Shown: positions 31,102 to 44,585 of the stretch, piece after piece
Layout of the letters: each line of letters starts with the position of its first letter
Numbering within the stretch: position 1 is the first letter of the stretch
NCBI GenBank assembly: GCA_963966185.1
Contig: CAWZYM010000318.1
Coordinates: 394,001-458,000 of the forward strand
DNA length: 64,000 bases
Direction: 5' to 3'
Origin: Rhabditoides inermis
Lineage: Eukaryota; Nematoda; Chromadorea; Rhabditida; Rhabditidae
The notes under the pieces: model-generated
The model's input: only the letters and a program-made list of their open reading frames with translations
Databases searched by the model: none
Told to the model about the DNA's origin: nothing
Translations under genes and position numbers: made by a program

Positions 31102-33493
31102 TTGACACCTCACAAACTACTTTGGACCACACATGATCTCTGTAGCAAAGACAGAGTCTTTAAAATGAGCGCGGATTTGGCGAGCCGAATATTGTCCGGA
31201 ACAAAATTAATATTCGGCCCTTTTATCCGGCTCCTAAAACTGTTCGGTTTTCCGGCAAATCAATAATGAAGTTGTCTGAAGTAGAAAGAAGACGAGTGCA
31301 AAGAGTGAGACAGTGGTCAGACTGTTGTCTAGTGGTTTGCAGAGAATTCCCCAACTCACCTGAAACGTGTGATATACATGTTCACAACTGCCGAACTGTT
31401 GTAAACGACTGAGACGATGCGGTAATGCGTCCTTTTCTCGTTTTTGACACCTCACAAACTACTTTGGACCACACATGATCTCTGTAGCAAAGACAGAGTC
31501 TTTAAAATGAGCGCGGATTTGGCGAGCCGAATATTGTCCGGAACAAAATTAATATTCGGCCCTTTTATCCGGCTCCTAAAACTGTTCGGTTTTCCGGCAA
31601 ATCAATAATGAAGTTGTCTGAAGTAGAAAGAAGACGAGTGCAAAGAGTGAGACAGTGGTCAGACTGTTGTCTAGTGGTTTGCAGAGAATTCCCCAACTCA
31701 CCTGAAACGTGTGATATACATGTTCACAACTGCCGAACTGTTGTAAACGACTGAGACGATGCGGTAATGCGTCCTTTTCTCGTTTTTGACACCTCACAAA
31801 CTACTTTGGACCACACATGATCTCTGTAGCAAAGACAGAGTCTTCAAAATGAGCGCGGATTTGGCGAGCCGAATATTGTCCGGAAGAAAATTAATATTCG
31901 GATTTTTTATCCGGCTCCTAAAAACAGTTCGGTTTTCCGGCAAATCAATATTGAAGTTGTCTTAAGTAGAAAGAAGACGAGTGCAAAGAAAAGACAGTGG
32001 TCAGACTGTTGTCTAGTGGTTTGCAGAGAATTCCCCAACTCACCTGAAACGTGTGATATACATGTTCACAACTGCCGAACTGTTGTAAACGACTGAGACG
32101 ATACGGTAATGCGTCCTTTTCTCGTTTTTGACACCTCACAAACTACTTTGGACCAGATCTCTGTAGCAAAGACAGAGTCTTTAGAATGAGCGCGGATTTG
32201 GCGAGCCGAATATTGTCCGGAACAAAATTAATATTCGGCCCTTTTATCCGGCTCCTAAAAACTGTTCGGTTTTCCGGCAAATCAATAATGAAGTTGTCTG
32301 AAGTAGAAAGAAGACGAGTGCAAAGAGTGAGACAGTGGTCAGACTGTTGTCTAGTGGTTTGCAGAGAATTCCCCAACTCACCTGAAACGTGTGATATACA
32401 TGTTCACAACTGCCGAACTGTTGTAAACGACTGAGACGATGCGGTAATGCGTCCTTTTCTCGTTTTTGACACCTCACAAACTACTTTGGACCACACATGA
32501 TCTCTGTAGCAAAGACAGAGTCTTTAAAATGAGCGCGGATTTGGCGAGCCGAATATTGTCCGGAACAAAATTAATATTCGGCCCTTTTATCCGGCTCTTA
32601 AAAACTGTTCGGTTTTCCGGCAAATCAATAATGAAGTTGTCTGAAGTAGAAAGAAGACGAGTGCAAAGAGTGAGACAGTGGTCAGACTGTTGTCTAGTGG
32701 TTTGCAGAGAATTCCCCAACTCACCTGAAACGTGTGATATACATGTTCACAACTGCCGAACTGTTGTAAACGACTGAGACGATGCGGTAATGCGTCCTTT
32801 TCTCGTTTTTGACACCTCACAAACTACTTTGGACCACACATGATCTCTGTAGCAAAGACAGAGTCTTTAAAATGAGCGCGGATTTGGCGAGCCGAATATT
32901 GTCCGGAACAAAATTAATATTCGGCCCTTTTATCCGGCTCCTAAAAACTGTTCGGTTTTCCGGCAAATCAATAATGAAGTTGTCTGAAGTAGAAAGAAGA
33001 CGAGTGCAAAGAGTGAGACAGTGGTCAGACTGTTGTCTAATGGTTTGCAGAGAATTCCCCAACTCACCTGAAACGTGTGATATACATGTTCACAACTGAC
33101 GAACTGTTGTAAACGACTGAGACGATGCGGTAATGCGTCCTTTTCTCGTTTTTGACACCTCACAAACTATTTTGGACCACACATGATCTCTGTAGCAAAG
33201 ACAGAGTCTTTAAAATGAGCGCGGATTTGGCGAGCCGAATAATGTCCGGAACAAAATTAATATTCGGCCCTTTTATCCGGCTCCTAAAACTGTTCGGTTT
33301 TCCGGCAAATCAATAATGAAGTTGTCTGAAGTAGAAAGAAGACGAGTGCAAAGAGTGAGACAGTGGTCAGACTGTTGTCTAGTGGTTTGCAGAGAATTCC
33401 CCAACTCACCTGAAACGTGTGATATACATGTTCACAACTGCCGAACTGTTGTAAACGACTGAGACGATACGGTAATGCGTCCTTTTCTCGTTT

Positions 33494-33690
33494 TTGACAC
33501 CTCACAAACTACTTTGGACCACACATGATCTCTGTAGCAAAGACAGAGACTTTAAAATGAGCGCGGATTTGGCGAGCCGAATATTGTCCGGAACAAAATT
33601 AATATTCGGCCCTTTTATCCGGCTCCTAAAAACTGTTCGGTTTTCCGGCAAATCAATAATGAAGTTGTCTGAAGTAGATTTTTTTTTTTT
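33494..33690 (-). repeat. Truncated monomer ending in a T12 tract
   Basis: A copy about 197 bp long. After GAAGTAGA the sequence becomes T x12 (33679-33690) and then GGACCACAC of the next copy. The remaining part of the monomer is missing. The normal text at the rejoining point is CTTTGGACC, so three T have become twelve. Confidence 0.85.
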
Positions 33691-36600
33691 GGACCACACA
33701 TGATCTCTGTAGCAAAGACAGAGTCTTTAAAATGAGCGCGGATTTGGCGAGCCGAATATTGTCCGGAACAAAATTAATATTCGGCCCTTTTATCCGGCTC
33801 CTAAAAACTGTTCGGTTTTTCCGGCAAATCAATAATGAAGTTGTCTGAAGTAGAAAGAAGACGAGTGCAAAGAGTGAGACAGTGGTCAGACTGTTGTCTA
33901 GTGGTTTGCAGAGAAGTCCCCAACTCACCTGAAACGTGTGATATACAAATACATGTTCACAACTGCCGAACTGTTGTAAACGACTGAGACGATGCGGTAA
34001 TGCGTCCTTTTCTCGTTTTTGACACCTCACAAACTACTTTGGACCACACATGATCTCTGTAGCAAAAAGACAGAGTCTTTAAAATGAGCGCGGATTTGGC
34101 GAGCCGAATATTGTCCGGAACAAAATTAATATTCGGCCCTTTTATCCGGCTCCTAAAAACTGTTCGGTTTTCCGGCAAATCAATAATGAAGTTGTCTGAA
34201 GTAGAAAGAAGACGAGTGCAAAGAGTGAGACAGTGGTCAGACTGTTGTCTAGTGGTTTGCAGAGAAGTCCCCAACTCACCTGAAACGTGTGATATACATG
34301 TTCACAACTGCCGAACTGTTGTAAACGACTGAGACGATGCGGTAATGCGTCCTTTTCTCGTTTTTGACACCTCACAAACTACTTTGGACCACACATGATC
34401 TCTGTAGCAAAGACAGAGTCTTTAAAATGAGCGCGGATTTGGCGAGCCGAATATTGTCCGGAAGAAAATTAATATTCGGCCTTTTTATCCGGCTCCTAAA
34501 AACTGTTCGGTTTTCCGGCAAATCAATAATGAAGTTGTCTGAAGTAGAAAGAAGACGAGTGCAAAGAGTGAGACAGTGGTCAGACTGTTGTCTAGTGGTT
34601 TGCAGAGAATTCCCCAACTCACCTGAAACGTGTGATATACATGTTCACAACTGCCGAACTGTTGTAAACGACTGAGACGATGCGGTAATGCGTCCTTTTC
34701 TCGTTTTTGACACCTCACAAACTACTTTGGACCACACATGATCTCTGTAGCAAAGACAGAGTCTTCAAAATGAGCGCGGATTTGGCGAGCCGAATATTGT
34801 CCGGAACAAAATTAATATTCGGCCCTTTTATCCAGCTCCTAAAAACTGTTCGGTTTTCCGGCAAATCAATAATGAAGTTGTCTGAAGTAGAAAGAAGACG
34901 AGTGCAAAGAGTGAGACAGTGGTCAGACTGTTGTCTAGTGGTTTGCAGAGAATTCCCCAACTCACCTGAAACGTGTGATATACATGTTCACAACTACCGA
35001 ACTGTTGTAAACGACTGAGACAATGCGGTAATGCGTCCTTTTCTCGTTTTTGACACCTCACAAACTACTTTGGACCACACATGATCTCTGTAGCAAAGAC
35101 AGAGTCTTCAAAATGAGCGCGGATTTGGCGAGCCCAATATTGTCCGGAAGAAAATTAATATTCGGCCCTTTTATCCGGCTCCTAAAAACTGTTCGGTTTT
35201 CCGGCAAATCAATAATGAAGTTGTCTGAAGTAGAAAGAAGACGAGTGCAAAGAGTGAGACAGTGGTCAGACTGTTGTCTAGTGGTTTGCAGAGAAGTCCC
35301 CAACTCACCTGAAACGTGTGATATACATGTTCACAACTGCCGAACTGTTGTAAACGACTGAGACGATGCGGTAATGCGTCCTTTTCTCGTTTTTGACACC
35401 TCACAAACTACTTTGGACCACACATGATCTCTGTAGCAAAAAGACAGAGTCTTTAAAATGAGCGCGGATTTGGCGAGCCGAATATTGTCCGGAACAAAAT
35501 TAATATTCGGCCCTTTTATCCGGCTCCTAAAAACTGTTCGGTTTTCCGGCAAATCAATATTGAAGTTGTCTGAAGTAGAAAGAAGACGAGTGCAAAAAGT
35601 GAGACAGTGGTCAGACTGTTGTCTAGTGGTTTGCAGAGAAGTCCCCAACTCACCTGAAACGTGTGATATACATGTTCACAACTGCCGAACTGTTGTAAAC
35701 GACTGAGACGATGCGGTAATGCGTCCTTTTCTCGTTTTTGACACCTCACAAACTACTTTGGACCACACATGATCTCTGTAGCAAAGACAGAGTCTTTAAA
35801 ATGAGCGCGGATTTGGCGAGCCGAATATTGTCCGGAACAAAATTAATATTCGGCCCTTTTATCCGGCTCCTAAAAACTGTTCGGTTTTCCGGCAAATCAA
35901 TAATGAAGTTGTCTGAAGTAGAAAGAAGACGAGTGCAAAGAGTGAGACAGTGGTCAGACTGTTGTCTAGTGGTTTGCAGAGAAGTCCCCAACTCACCTGA
36001 AACGTGTGATATACATGTTCACAACTGCCGAACTGTTGTAAACGACTGAGACGATACGGTAATGCGTCCTTTTCTCGTTTTTGACACCTCACAAACTACT
36101 TTGGACCACACATGATCTCTGTAGCAAAGACAGAGTCTTTAAAATGAGCGCGGATTTGGCGAGCCGAATATTGTCCGGAAGAAAATTAATATTCGGCCCT
36201 TTTATCCGGCTCCTAAAAACTGTTCGGTTTTCCGGCAAATCAATAATGAAGTTGTCTGAAGTAGAAAGAAGACGAGTGCAAAGAGTGAGACAGTGGTCAG
36301 ACTGTTGTCTAGTGGTTTGCAGAGAATTACCCAACTCACCTGAAACGTGTGATATACATGTTCACAACTGCCGAACTGTTGTAAACGACTGAGACGATGC
36401 GGTAATGCGTCCTTTTCTCGTTTTTGACACCTCACAAACTACTTTGGACCACACATGATCTCTGTAGCAAAGACAGAGTCTTTAAAATGAGCGCGGATTT
36501 GGCAAGCCGAATATTGTCCGGAAGAAAATTAATATTCGGCCCTTTTATCCGGCTCCTAAAAAATGTTCGGTTTTCCGGCAAATCAATAATGAAGTTGTCT

Positions 36601-39600
36601 GAAGTAGAAAGAAGACGAGTGCAAAGAGTGAGACAGTGGTCAGACTGTTGTCTAGTGGTTTGCAGAGAATTCCCCAACTCACCTGAAACGTGTGATATAC
36701 ATGTTCACAACTGCCGAACTGTTGTAAACGACTGAGACGATGCGGTAATGCGTCCTTTTCTCGTTTTTGACACCTCACAAACTACTTTGGACCTCACATG
36801 ATCTCTGTAGCAAAGACAGAGTCTTTAAAATGAGCGCGGATTTGGCGAGCCGAATATTGTCCGGAACAAAATTAATATTCGGCCCTTTTATCCGGCTCCT
36901 AAAAACTGTTCGGTTTTCCGGCAAATCAATAATGAAGTTGTCTGAAGTAGAAAGAAGACGAGTGCAAAGAGTGAGACAGTGGTCAGACTGTTGTCTAGTG
37001 GTTTGCAGAAAATTCCCCCAACTCACCTGAAACGTGTGATATACATGTTCACAACTGCCGAACTGTTGTAAACGACTGAGACGATGCGGTAATGCGTCCT
37101 TTTCTCGTTTTTGACACCTCACAAACTACTTTGGACCACACATGATCTCTGTAGCAAAGACAGAGTCTTTAAAATGAGCGCGGATTTGGCGAGCCGAATA
37201 TTGTCCGGAACAAAATTAATATTCGGCCCTTTTATCCGGCTCCTAAAACTGTTCGGTTTTCCGGCAAATCAATAATGAAGTTGTCTGAAGTAGAAAGAAG
37301 ACGAGTGCAAAGAGTGAGACAGTGGTCAGACTGTTGTCTAGTGGTTTGCAGAGATTTCCCCAACTCACCTGAAACGTGTGATATACATGTTCACAACTGC
37401 CGAACTGTTGTAAACGACTGAGACGATGCGGTAATGCGTCCTTTTCTCGTTTTTGACACCTCACAAACTACTTTGGACCACACATGATCTCTGTAGCAAA
37501 GACAGAGTCTTTAAAATGAGCGCAGATTTGGCGAGCCGAATATTGTCCGGAAGAAAATTAATATTCGGCCCTTTTATCCGGCTCCTAAAAACTGTTCGGT
37601 TTTCCGGCAAATCAATAATGAAGTTGTCTGAAGTAGAAAGTAGACGAGTGCAAAGAGTGAGACCGTGGTCAGACTGTTGTCTAGTGGTTTGCAGAGAATT
37701 ACCCAACTCACCTGAAACGTGTGATATACATGTTCACAACTGCCGAACTGTTGTAAACGACTGAGACGATACGGTAATGCGTCCTTTTCTCGTTTTTGAC
37801 ACCTCACAAACTACTTTGGACCACACATGATCTCTGTAGCAAAGACAGAGTCTTTAAAATGAGCGCGGATTTGGCGAGCCGAATATTGTCCGAAACAAAA
37901 TTAATATTCGGCCCTTTTATCCGGCTCCTAAAAACTGTTCGGTTTTTCCGGCAAATCAATAATGAAGTTGTCTGAAGTAGAAAGAAGACGAGTGCAAAGA
38001 GTGAGACAGTGGTCAGACTGTTGTCTAGTGGTTTGCAGAGAATTCCCCAACTCACCTGAAACGTGTGATATACATGTTCACAACTGCCGAACTGTTGTAA
38101 ACGACTGAGACGATACGGTAATGCGTCTTTTTCTCGTTTTTGACACCTCACAAACTACTTTGGACCACACATGATCTCTGTAGCAAAGACAGAGTCTTTA
38201 AAATGAGCGCGGATTTGGCGAGCCGAATATTGTCCGGAACAAAATTAATATTCGGCCCTTTTATCCGGCTCCTAAAAACTGTTCGGTTTTTCCGGCAAAT
38301 CAATAATGAAGTTGTCTGAAGTAGAAAGAAGACGAGTGCAAAGAGTGAGACAGTGGTCAGACTGTTGTCTAGTGGTTTGCAGAGAATTCCCCAACTCACC
38401 TGAAACGTGTGATATACATGTTCACAACTGCCGAACTGTTGTAAACGACTGAGACGATGCGGTAATGCGTCTTTTTCTCGTTTTGACACCTCACAAACTA
38501 CTTTGGACCACACATGATCTCTGTAGCAAAGACAGAGTCTTTAAAATGAGCGCGGATTTGGCGAGCCGAATATTGTCCGGAACAAAATTAATATTCAGCC
38601 CTTTTATCCGGCTCCTAAAAACTGTTCGGTTTTCCGGCAAATCAATAATGAAGTTGTCTGAAGTAGAAAGAAGACGAGTGCAAAGAGTGATACAGTGGTC
38701 AGACTGTTGTCTAGTGGTTTGCAGAGAATTCCCCAACTCACCTGAAACGTGTGATATACATGTTCACAACTGCCAAACTGTTGTAAACGACTGAGACGAT
38801 GCGGTAATGCGTCCTTTTCTCGTTTTTGACACCTCACAAACTACTTTGGACCACACATGATCTCTGTAGCAAAGACAGAGTCTTTAAAATGAGCGCGGAT
38901 TTGGCGAGCCGAATATTGTCCGGAACAAAATTAATATTCGGCCCTTTTATCCGGCTCCTAAAAACTGTTCGGTTTTCCGGCAAATCAATAATGAAGTTGT
39001 CTGAAGTAGAAAGAAGACGAGTGCAAAGAGTGATACAGTGGTCAGACTGTTGTCTAGTGGTTTGCAGAGAATTCCCCAACTCACCTGAAACGTGTGATAT
39101 ACATGTTCACAACTGCCGAACTGTTGTAAACGACTGAGACGATGCGGTAATGCGTCCTTTTCTCGTTTTTGACACCTCACAAACTACTTTGGACCACACA
39201 TGATCTCTGTAGCAAAGACAGAGTCTTTAAAATGAGCGCGGATTTGGCGAGCCGAATATTGTCCGGAACAAAATTAATATTCGGCCCTTTTATCCGGCTT
39301 CTAAAAACTGTTCGGTTTTCCGGCAAATCAATAATGAAGTTGCTTGAAGTAGAAAGAAGACGAGTGCAAAGAGTGAGACAGTGGTCAGACTGTTGTCTAG
39401 TGGTTTGCAGAGAATTCCCCAACTCACCTGAAACGTGTGATATACATGTTCACAACTGCCGAACTGTTGTAAACGACTGAGACGATGCGGTAATGCGTCC
39501 TTTTCTCGTTTTTGACACCTCACAAACTACTTTGGACCACACATGATCTCTGTAGCAAAGACAGAATCTTCAAAATGAGCGCGGATTTGGCGAGCCGAAT

Positions 39601-40579
39601 ATTGTCCGGAAGAAAATTAATATTCGGCCCTTTTATCCGGCTCCTAAAAACTGTTCGGTTTTTCCGGCAAATCAATAATGAAGTTGTCTGAAGTAGAAAG
39701 AAGACGAGTGCAAAGAGTGAGACAGTGGTCAGACTTTTGTCTAGTGGTTTGCAGAGAATTCCCCAACTCACCTGAAACGTGTGATATACATGTTCACAAC
39801 TGCCGAACTGTTGTAAACGACTGAGACTATGCGGTAATGCGTCTTTTTCTCGTTTTTGACACCTCACAAACTACTTTGGACCACACATGATCTCTGTAGC
39901 AAAGACAGAGTCTTTAAAATGAGCGCGGATTTGGCGAGCCGAATATTGTCCGGAACAAAATTAATATTCGGCCCTTTTATCCGGCTCCTAAAAACTGTTC
40001 GGTTTTTCCGGCAAATCAATAATGAAGTTGTCTGAAGTAGAAAGAAGACGAGTGCAAAGAGTGAGACAGTGGTCAGACTGTTGTCTAGTGGTTTGCAGAG
40101 AAGTCCCCAACTCACCTGAAACGTGTGATATACATGTTCACAACTGCCGAACTGTTGTAAACGACTGAGACGATGCGGTAATGCGTCCTTTTCTCGTTTT
40201 TGACACCTCACAAACTACTTTGGACCACACATGATCTCTGTAGCAAAGACAGAGTCTTTAAAATGAGCGCGGATTTGGCGAGCCGAATATTGTCCGGAAC
40301 AAAATTAATATTCGGCCCTTTTATCCGGCTCCTAAAAACTGTTCGGTTTTTCCGGCAAATCAATAATGAAGTTGTCTGAAGTAGAAAGAAGACGAGTGCA
40401 AAGAGTGAGACAGTGGTCAGACTGTTGTCTAGTGGTTTGCAGAGAATTCCCCAACTCACCTGAAACGTGTGATATACATGTTCACAACTGCCGAACTGTT
40501 GTAAACGACTGAGACGATGCGGTAATGCGTCCTTTTCTCGTTTTTGACACATCACAAACTACTTTGGACCACACATGAT

Positions 40580-40659
40580 CGTAAACGACTGAGACGATGC
40601 GGTAATGCGTCCTTTTCTCGTTTTTGACACCTCACAAACTACTTTGGACCACACATGAT
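40580..40659 (-). repeat. 79-bp mini-monomer
   Basis: After CACACATGATC the sequence jumps to GTAAACGACTGAGACG, and about 79 bp later reaches CACACATGATC again and continues normally. All of the hairpin-2, latent-intron and hairpin-3 region is missing from this copy. Confidence 0.85.
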
Positions 40660-42615
40660 CTCTGTAGCAAAGACAGAGTCTTCAAAATGAGCGCGGATTT
40701 GGCGAGCCGAATATTGTCCGGAACAAAATTAATATTCGGCCCTTTTATCCGGCTCCTAAAAACTGTTCGGTTTTCCGGCAAATCAATAATGAAGTTGTCT
40801 GAAGTAGAAAGAAGACGAGTGCAAAGAGTGAGACAGTGGTCAGACTTTTGTCTAGTGGTTTGCAGAGAATTCCCCAACTCACCTGAAACGTGTGATATAC
40901 ATGTTCACAACTGCCGAACTGTTGTAAACGACTGAGACGATACGGTAATGCGTCCTTTTCTCGTTTTTGACACCTCACAAACTACTTTGGACCACACATG
41001 ATCTCTGTAGCAAAGACAGAGTCTTTAAAATGAGCGCGGATTTGGCCAGCCGATTATTGTCCGGAACAAAATTAATATTCGGCCCTTTTATCCGGCTCCT
41101 AAAAACTGTTCGGTTTTTCCGGCAAATCAATAATGAAGTTGTCTGAAGTAGAAAGAAGACGAGTGCAAAGAGTGAGACAGTGGTCAGACTGTTGTCTAGT
41201 GGTTTGCAGAGAATTCCCCAACTCACCTGAAACGTCTGATATACATGTTCACAACTGCCGAACTGTTGTAAACGACTGAGACGATACGGTAATGCGTCCT
41301 TTTCTCGTTTTTGACACCTCACAAACTACTATGGACCACATATGATCTCTGTAGCAAAGACAGATCTTCAAAATGAGCGCGGATTTGGCGAGCCGAAAAT
41401 TGTCCGGAACAAAATTAATATTCGGCCCTTTTATCCGGCTCCTAAAAACTGTTCGGTTTTTCGGCAAATCAATAATGAAGTTGTCTGAAGTAGAAAGAAG
41501 ACGAGTGCAAAGAGTGAGACAGTGGTCAGACTGTTGTCTAGTGGTTTGCAGAGAAGTCCCCAACTCACCTGAAACGTGTGATATACATGTTCACAACTGC
41601 CGAACTGTTGTAAACGACTGAGCCGATACGGTAATGCGTCCTTTTCTCGTTTTTGACACCTCACAAACTACTTTGGACCACATATGATCTCTGTAGCAAA
41701 GACAGATCTTCAAAATGAGCGCGGATTTGGCGAGCCGAATATTGTCCGGAACAAAATTAATATTCGGCCCTTTTATCCGGCTCCTAAAAACTGTTCGGTT
41801 TTTCGGCAAATCAATAATGAAGTTGTCTGGAGTAGAAAGAAGACGAGTGCAAAGAGTGAGACAGTGGTCAGACTGTTGTCTAGTGGTTTGCAGAGAATTC
41901 CCCAACTCACCTGAAACGTGTGATATACATGTTCACAACTGCCGAACTGTTGTAAACGACTGAGACGATGCGGTAATGCGTCTTTTTCTCGTTTTTGACA
42001 CCTCACAAACTACTTTGGACCACACATGATCTCTGTAGCAAAGACAGAGTCTTTAAAATGAGCGCGGATTTGGCGAGCCGAATATTGTCCGGAACAAAAT
42101 TAATATTCGGCCCTTTTATCCGGCTCCTAAAAACTGTTCGGTTTTCCGGCAAATCAATAATAAAGTTGTCTGAAGTAGAAAGAAGACGAGTGCAAAGAGT
42201 GAGACAGTGGTCAGACTGTTGTCTAGTGGTTTGCAGAGAACTCCCCAACTCACCTGAAACGTGTGATATACATGTTCACAACTGCCGAACTGTTGTAAAC
42301 GACTGAGACGATGCGGTAATGCGTCTTTTTCTCGTTTTTGACACCTCACAAACTACTTTGGACCACACATGATCTCTGTAGCAAAGACAGAGTCTTTAAA
42401 ATGAGCGCGGATTTGGCGAGCCGAATATTGTCCGGAACAAAATTAATATTCGGCCCTTTTATCCGGCTCCTAAAAACTGTTCGGTTTTCCGGCAAATCAA
42501 TAATAAAGTTGTCTGAAGTAGAAAGAAGACGAGTGCAAAGAGTGAGACAGTGGTCAGACTGTTGTCTAGTGGTTTGCAGAGAACTCCCCAACTCACCTGA
42601 TGAAACGTGTGATAT

Positions 42616-44151
42616 ATCACACGATCCGCGTAAGAATCGGACGAATTTCGGGCAGGTGGGACCTAGGAGCTAAGTGCGCGCTTATAGGGGTTTTCAAAGG
42701 TGCTCTACAAGGTAGTATAGGTGATTTTGTGCCAATATGCAAATTTCGTCAGTTAAGGGACCATGACCTCAAATCAGTCAGTTTTTGTCCAAAACTGTTT
42801 TTGAATAGCTTGTTCGAATTGTTCTGATATTATAAGACTTTTTGTACATAAACATTTTTTTCATAAAACAAAAAAGAAAAAAGTTATGATCAAAAATGTT
42901 TGAAAAATTTCATAATTTATTTTTTTGAGATCTTTTCGCCTTGAAACAACAAAAACGACTAACACCATTCGATTCTACGCGTTTAATCAAAATACTATGG
43001 TTTTTTTCGTGAAAATCTGGTGTTGCCTTTTCTTCCATACAGAGCGATGAAAATGGCCCGAAATAAACAATTTGCGATTTACCGCCATTTTCCAAGTCTT
43101 TCGTTTCGAAACAACAGAAACCACTACTATATTCGAATTCTACCTTTTTTAGTTAGTATTAGTTTTGGTTTATAGCCAAATCAAATGTTGCCTTTTCTTC
43201 CATCCAGAGCGATGAAATTGGCCCGAAAACAAAACTTTGCGTTTTCCCGCCATTTTCCAAGTCTTTCGTTCCGATACAACATAAATCACTACTATATTCG
43301 AATTCTACACCTTTTAATTAGTATATGTGTTAGTTTATAGCCAAATCCGGTGTTGCCTTTTTGCTCATTTAAGGCGATGAAAGTGGCTCAAATGTGAAAA
43401 TTCGCATTTTCCTGTCACTTTTAAATTCTATTCTTCTGAAATAACAAAAACCACTTACATATTCGGATTCTGCACTTTTTAATTAGTCTACGTAAGTGTT
43501 TTTTATACAAATTTACTGTTGCTTTCTGGCGTTATCATGAAATTTCGCGATTGATGATAAGGCCATTTTCAACATCACGGATGAACACAAAGGCAACATC
43601 AGACTTGCCTGAAAACAGCTACACAGACTAATTCAAAGGTGCAAAATTCGAATATGAAAATGATTTTTGTTATTTCGGATAGGAAGATATGAAAAATGGC
43701 GGTAAAACGCAAAATTTTTATTTCGGGCCATTTTCATCGCTCTACATGGAAGAAAAGGCAACACCAGATTTTCACCAAAAAATCATAGTGATTTGATTGA
43801 ACGCGTAGAATCGAATGGTGTTAGTCGTTTTTGTTGTTTCGAGGCGAAAAGATCTCAAAAAAATAAATTATGAAATTTTTCAAACATTTTTGATCATAAC
43901 TTTTTTCTTTTTTGTTTTATGAAAAAAAATGTTTATGTACAAAAAGTCGTATAATATCAAGACAAATCGAACAAGCTATTCAAAAACAGTTTTGGACAAA
44001 AACTGACTGATTTGAGGTCATGGTCCCTTAACTGACCAAATTTGCATACTGGGACAAAATCACCTATACTACCTTGTAAAGCACCCTTGAAAACCCCTAT
44101 AACCGCGCACTAAGTTCCTAGGTCCCACCTCGTCCGATTCTTACGCGGATC
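42616..44151. mobile_element. Foldback-like non-autonomous element with long inverted repeats
   Basis: About 1.54-kb non-satellite insertion. The ends are GATCCGCGTAAGAATCGGAC (from 42623) and its reverse complement ending at 44151. The arms stay alignable inward for roughly 470 bp (to about 43090 on the left, from about 43690 on the right), with some substitutions and a 9-bp indel near the tip. The left half contains about four 165-bp tandem repeats and the right half about two in opposite orientation. Such tandem-repeat-filled inverted repeats recall Drosophila Foldback elements. No transposase frame is present. Flanks: GTGTGATAT occurs on both sides (42607-42615 and 44152-44160), a possible 9-bp target duplication. 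TA flanks with TIR TCACACGATCC are an alternative. Confidence 0.65.
42947..43606 (+). repeat. 165-bp tandem repeats inside the foldback-like element (about 4 copies)
   Basis: CAACAAAAACGACTAAC..., CAACAGAAACCACTACT..., CAACATAAATCACTACT... and TAACAAAAACCACTTAC... start at 42947, 43112, 43277 and 43442, exactly 165 bp apart. Each is followed by ATTCGxATTCTxC, GGTGTTGCCTTTTCTTCCAT-like and GCGATGAAAxTGGC-like sequence. Divergence grows toward the centre. About two inverted copies follow at 43607-43850. Confidence 0.8.
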
Positions 44152-44585
44152 GTGTGATATACATGTTCACAACTGCCGAACTGTTGTAAACGACTGAGAC
44201 GATACGGTAATGCGTCTTTTTCTCGTTTTTGACACCTCACAAACTACTTTGGACCACACATGATCTCTGTAGCAAAGACAGAGTCTTTAAAATGAGCGCG
44301 GATTTGGCGAGCCGAATATTGTCCGGAACAAAATTAATATTCGGCCCTTTTATCCGGCTCCTAAAAACTGTTCGGTTTTTCCGGCAAATCAATAATGAAG
44401 TGTCTGAAGTAGAAAGAAGACGAGTGCAAAGGGTGAGACAGTGGTCAGACTGTTGTCTAGTGGTTTGCAGAGAACTCCCCAACTCACCTGAAACGTGTGA
44501 TATACAAATACATGTTCACAACTGCCGAACTGTTGTAAACGACTGAGACGATGCGGTAATGCGTCCTTTTCTCGTTTTTGACACC

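Larger units (their letters stand above)
27608..42615 (-). repeat. Satellite array, - orientation (segment 4, about 44 monomers)
   Basis: Same monomer, inverted. 342-bp copies are common from 28.1 to 33.5 kb, then 343/344-bp copies. It contains a truncated copy with a T12 tract (33679), a 79-bp mini-copy (40580) and a duplicated four-monomer block. It ends at the foldback-like element. Open frames are the generic satellite frames; no gene. Confidence 0.97.

Noticed and set aside
42595..42640. CTGATGAAAC beside the foldback-like element as a hammerhead ribozyme core
   Set aside because: CTGATGA arises from a 3-bp TGA repeat at the insertion edge. The required second GAAA, stem II and cleavage-site stem are not present, and ordinary monomers read CTGAAAC.
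42910..43095. 61-codon minus-strand frame in the foldback-like element as a transposase remnant
   Set aside because: It covers the 165-bp repeat, has no transposase motif, and the matching frame in other repeat copies is not maintained.
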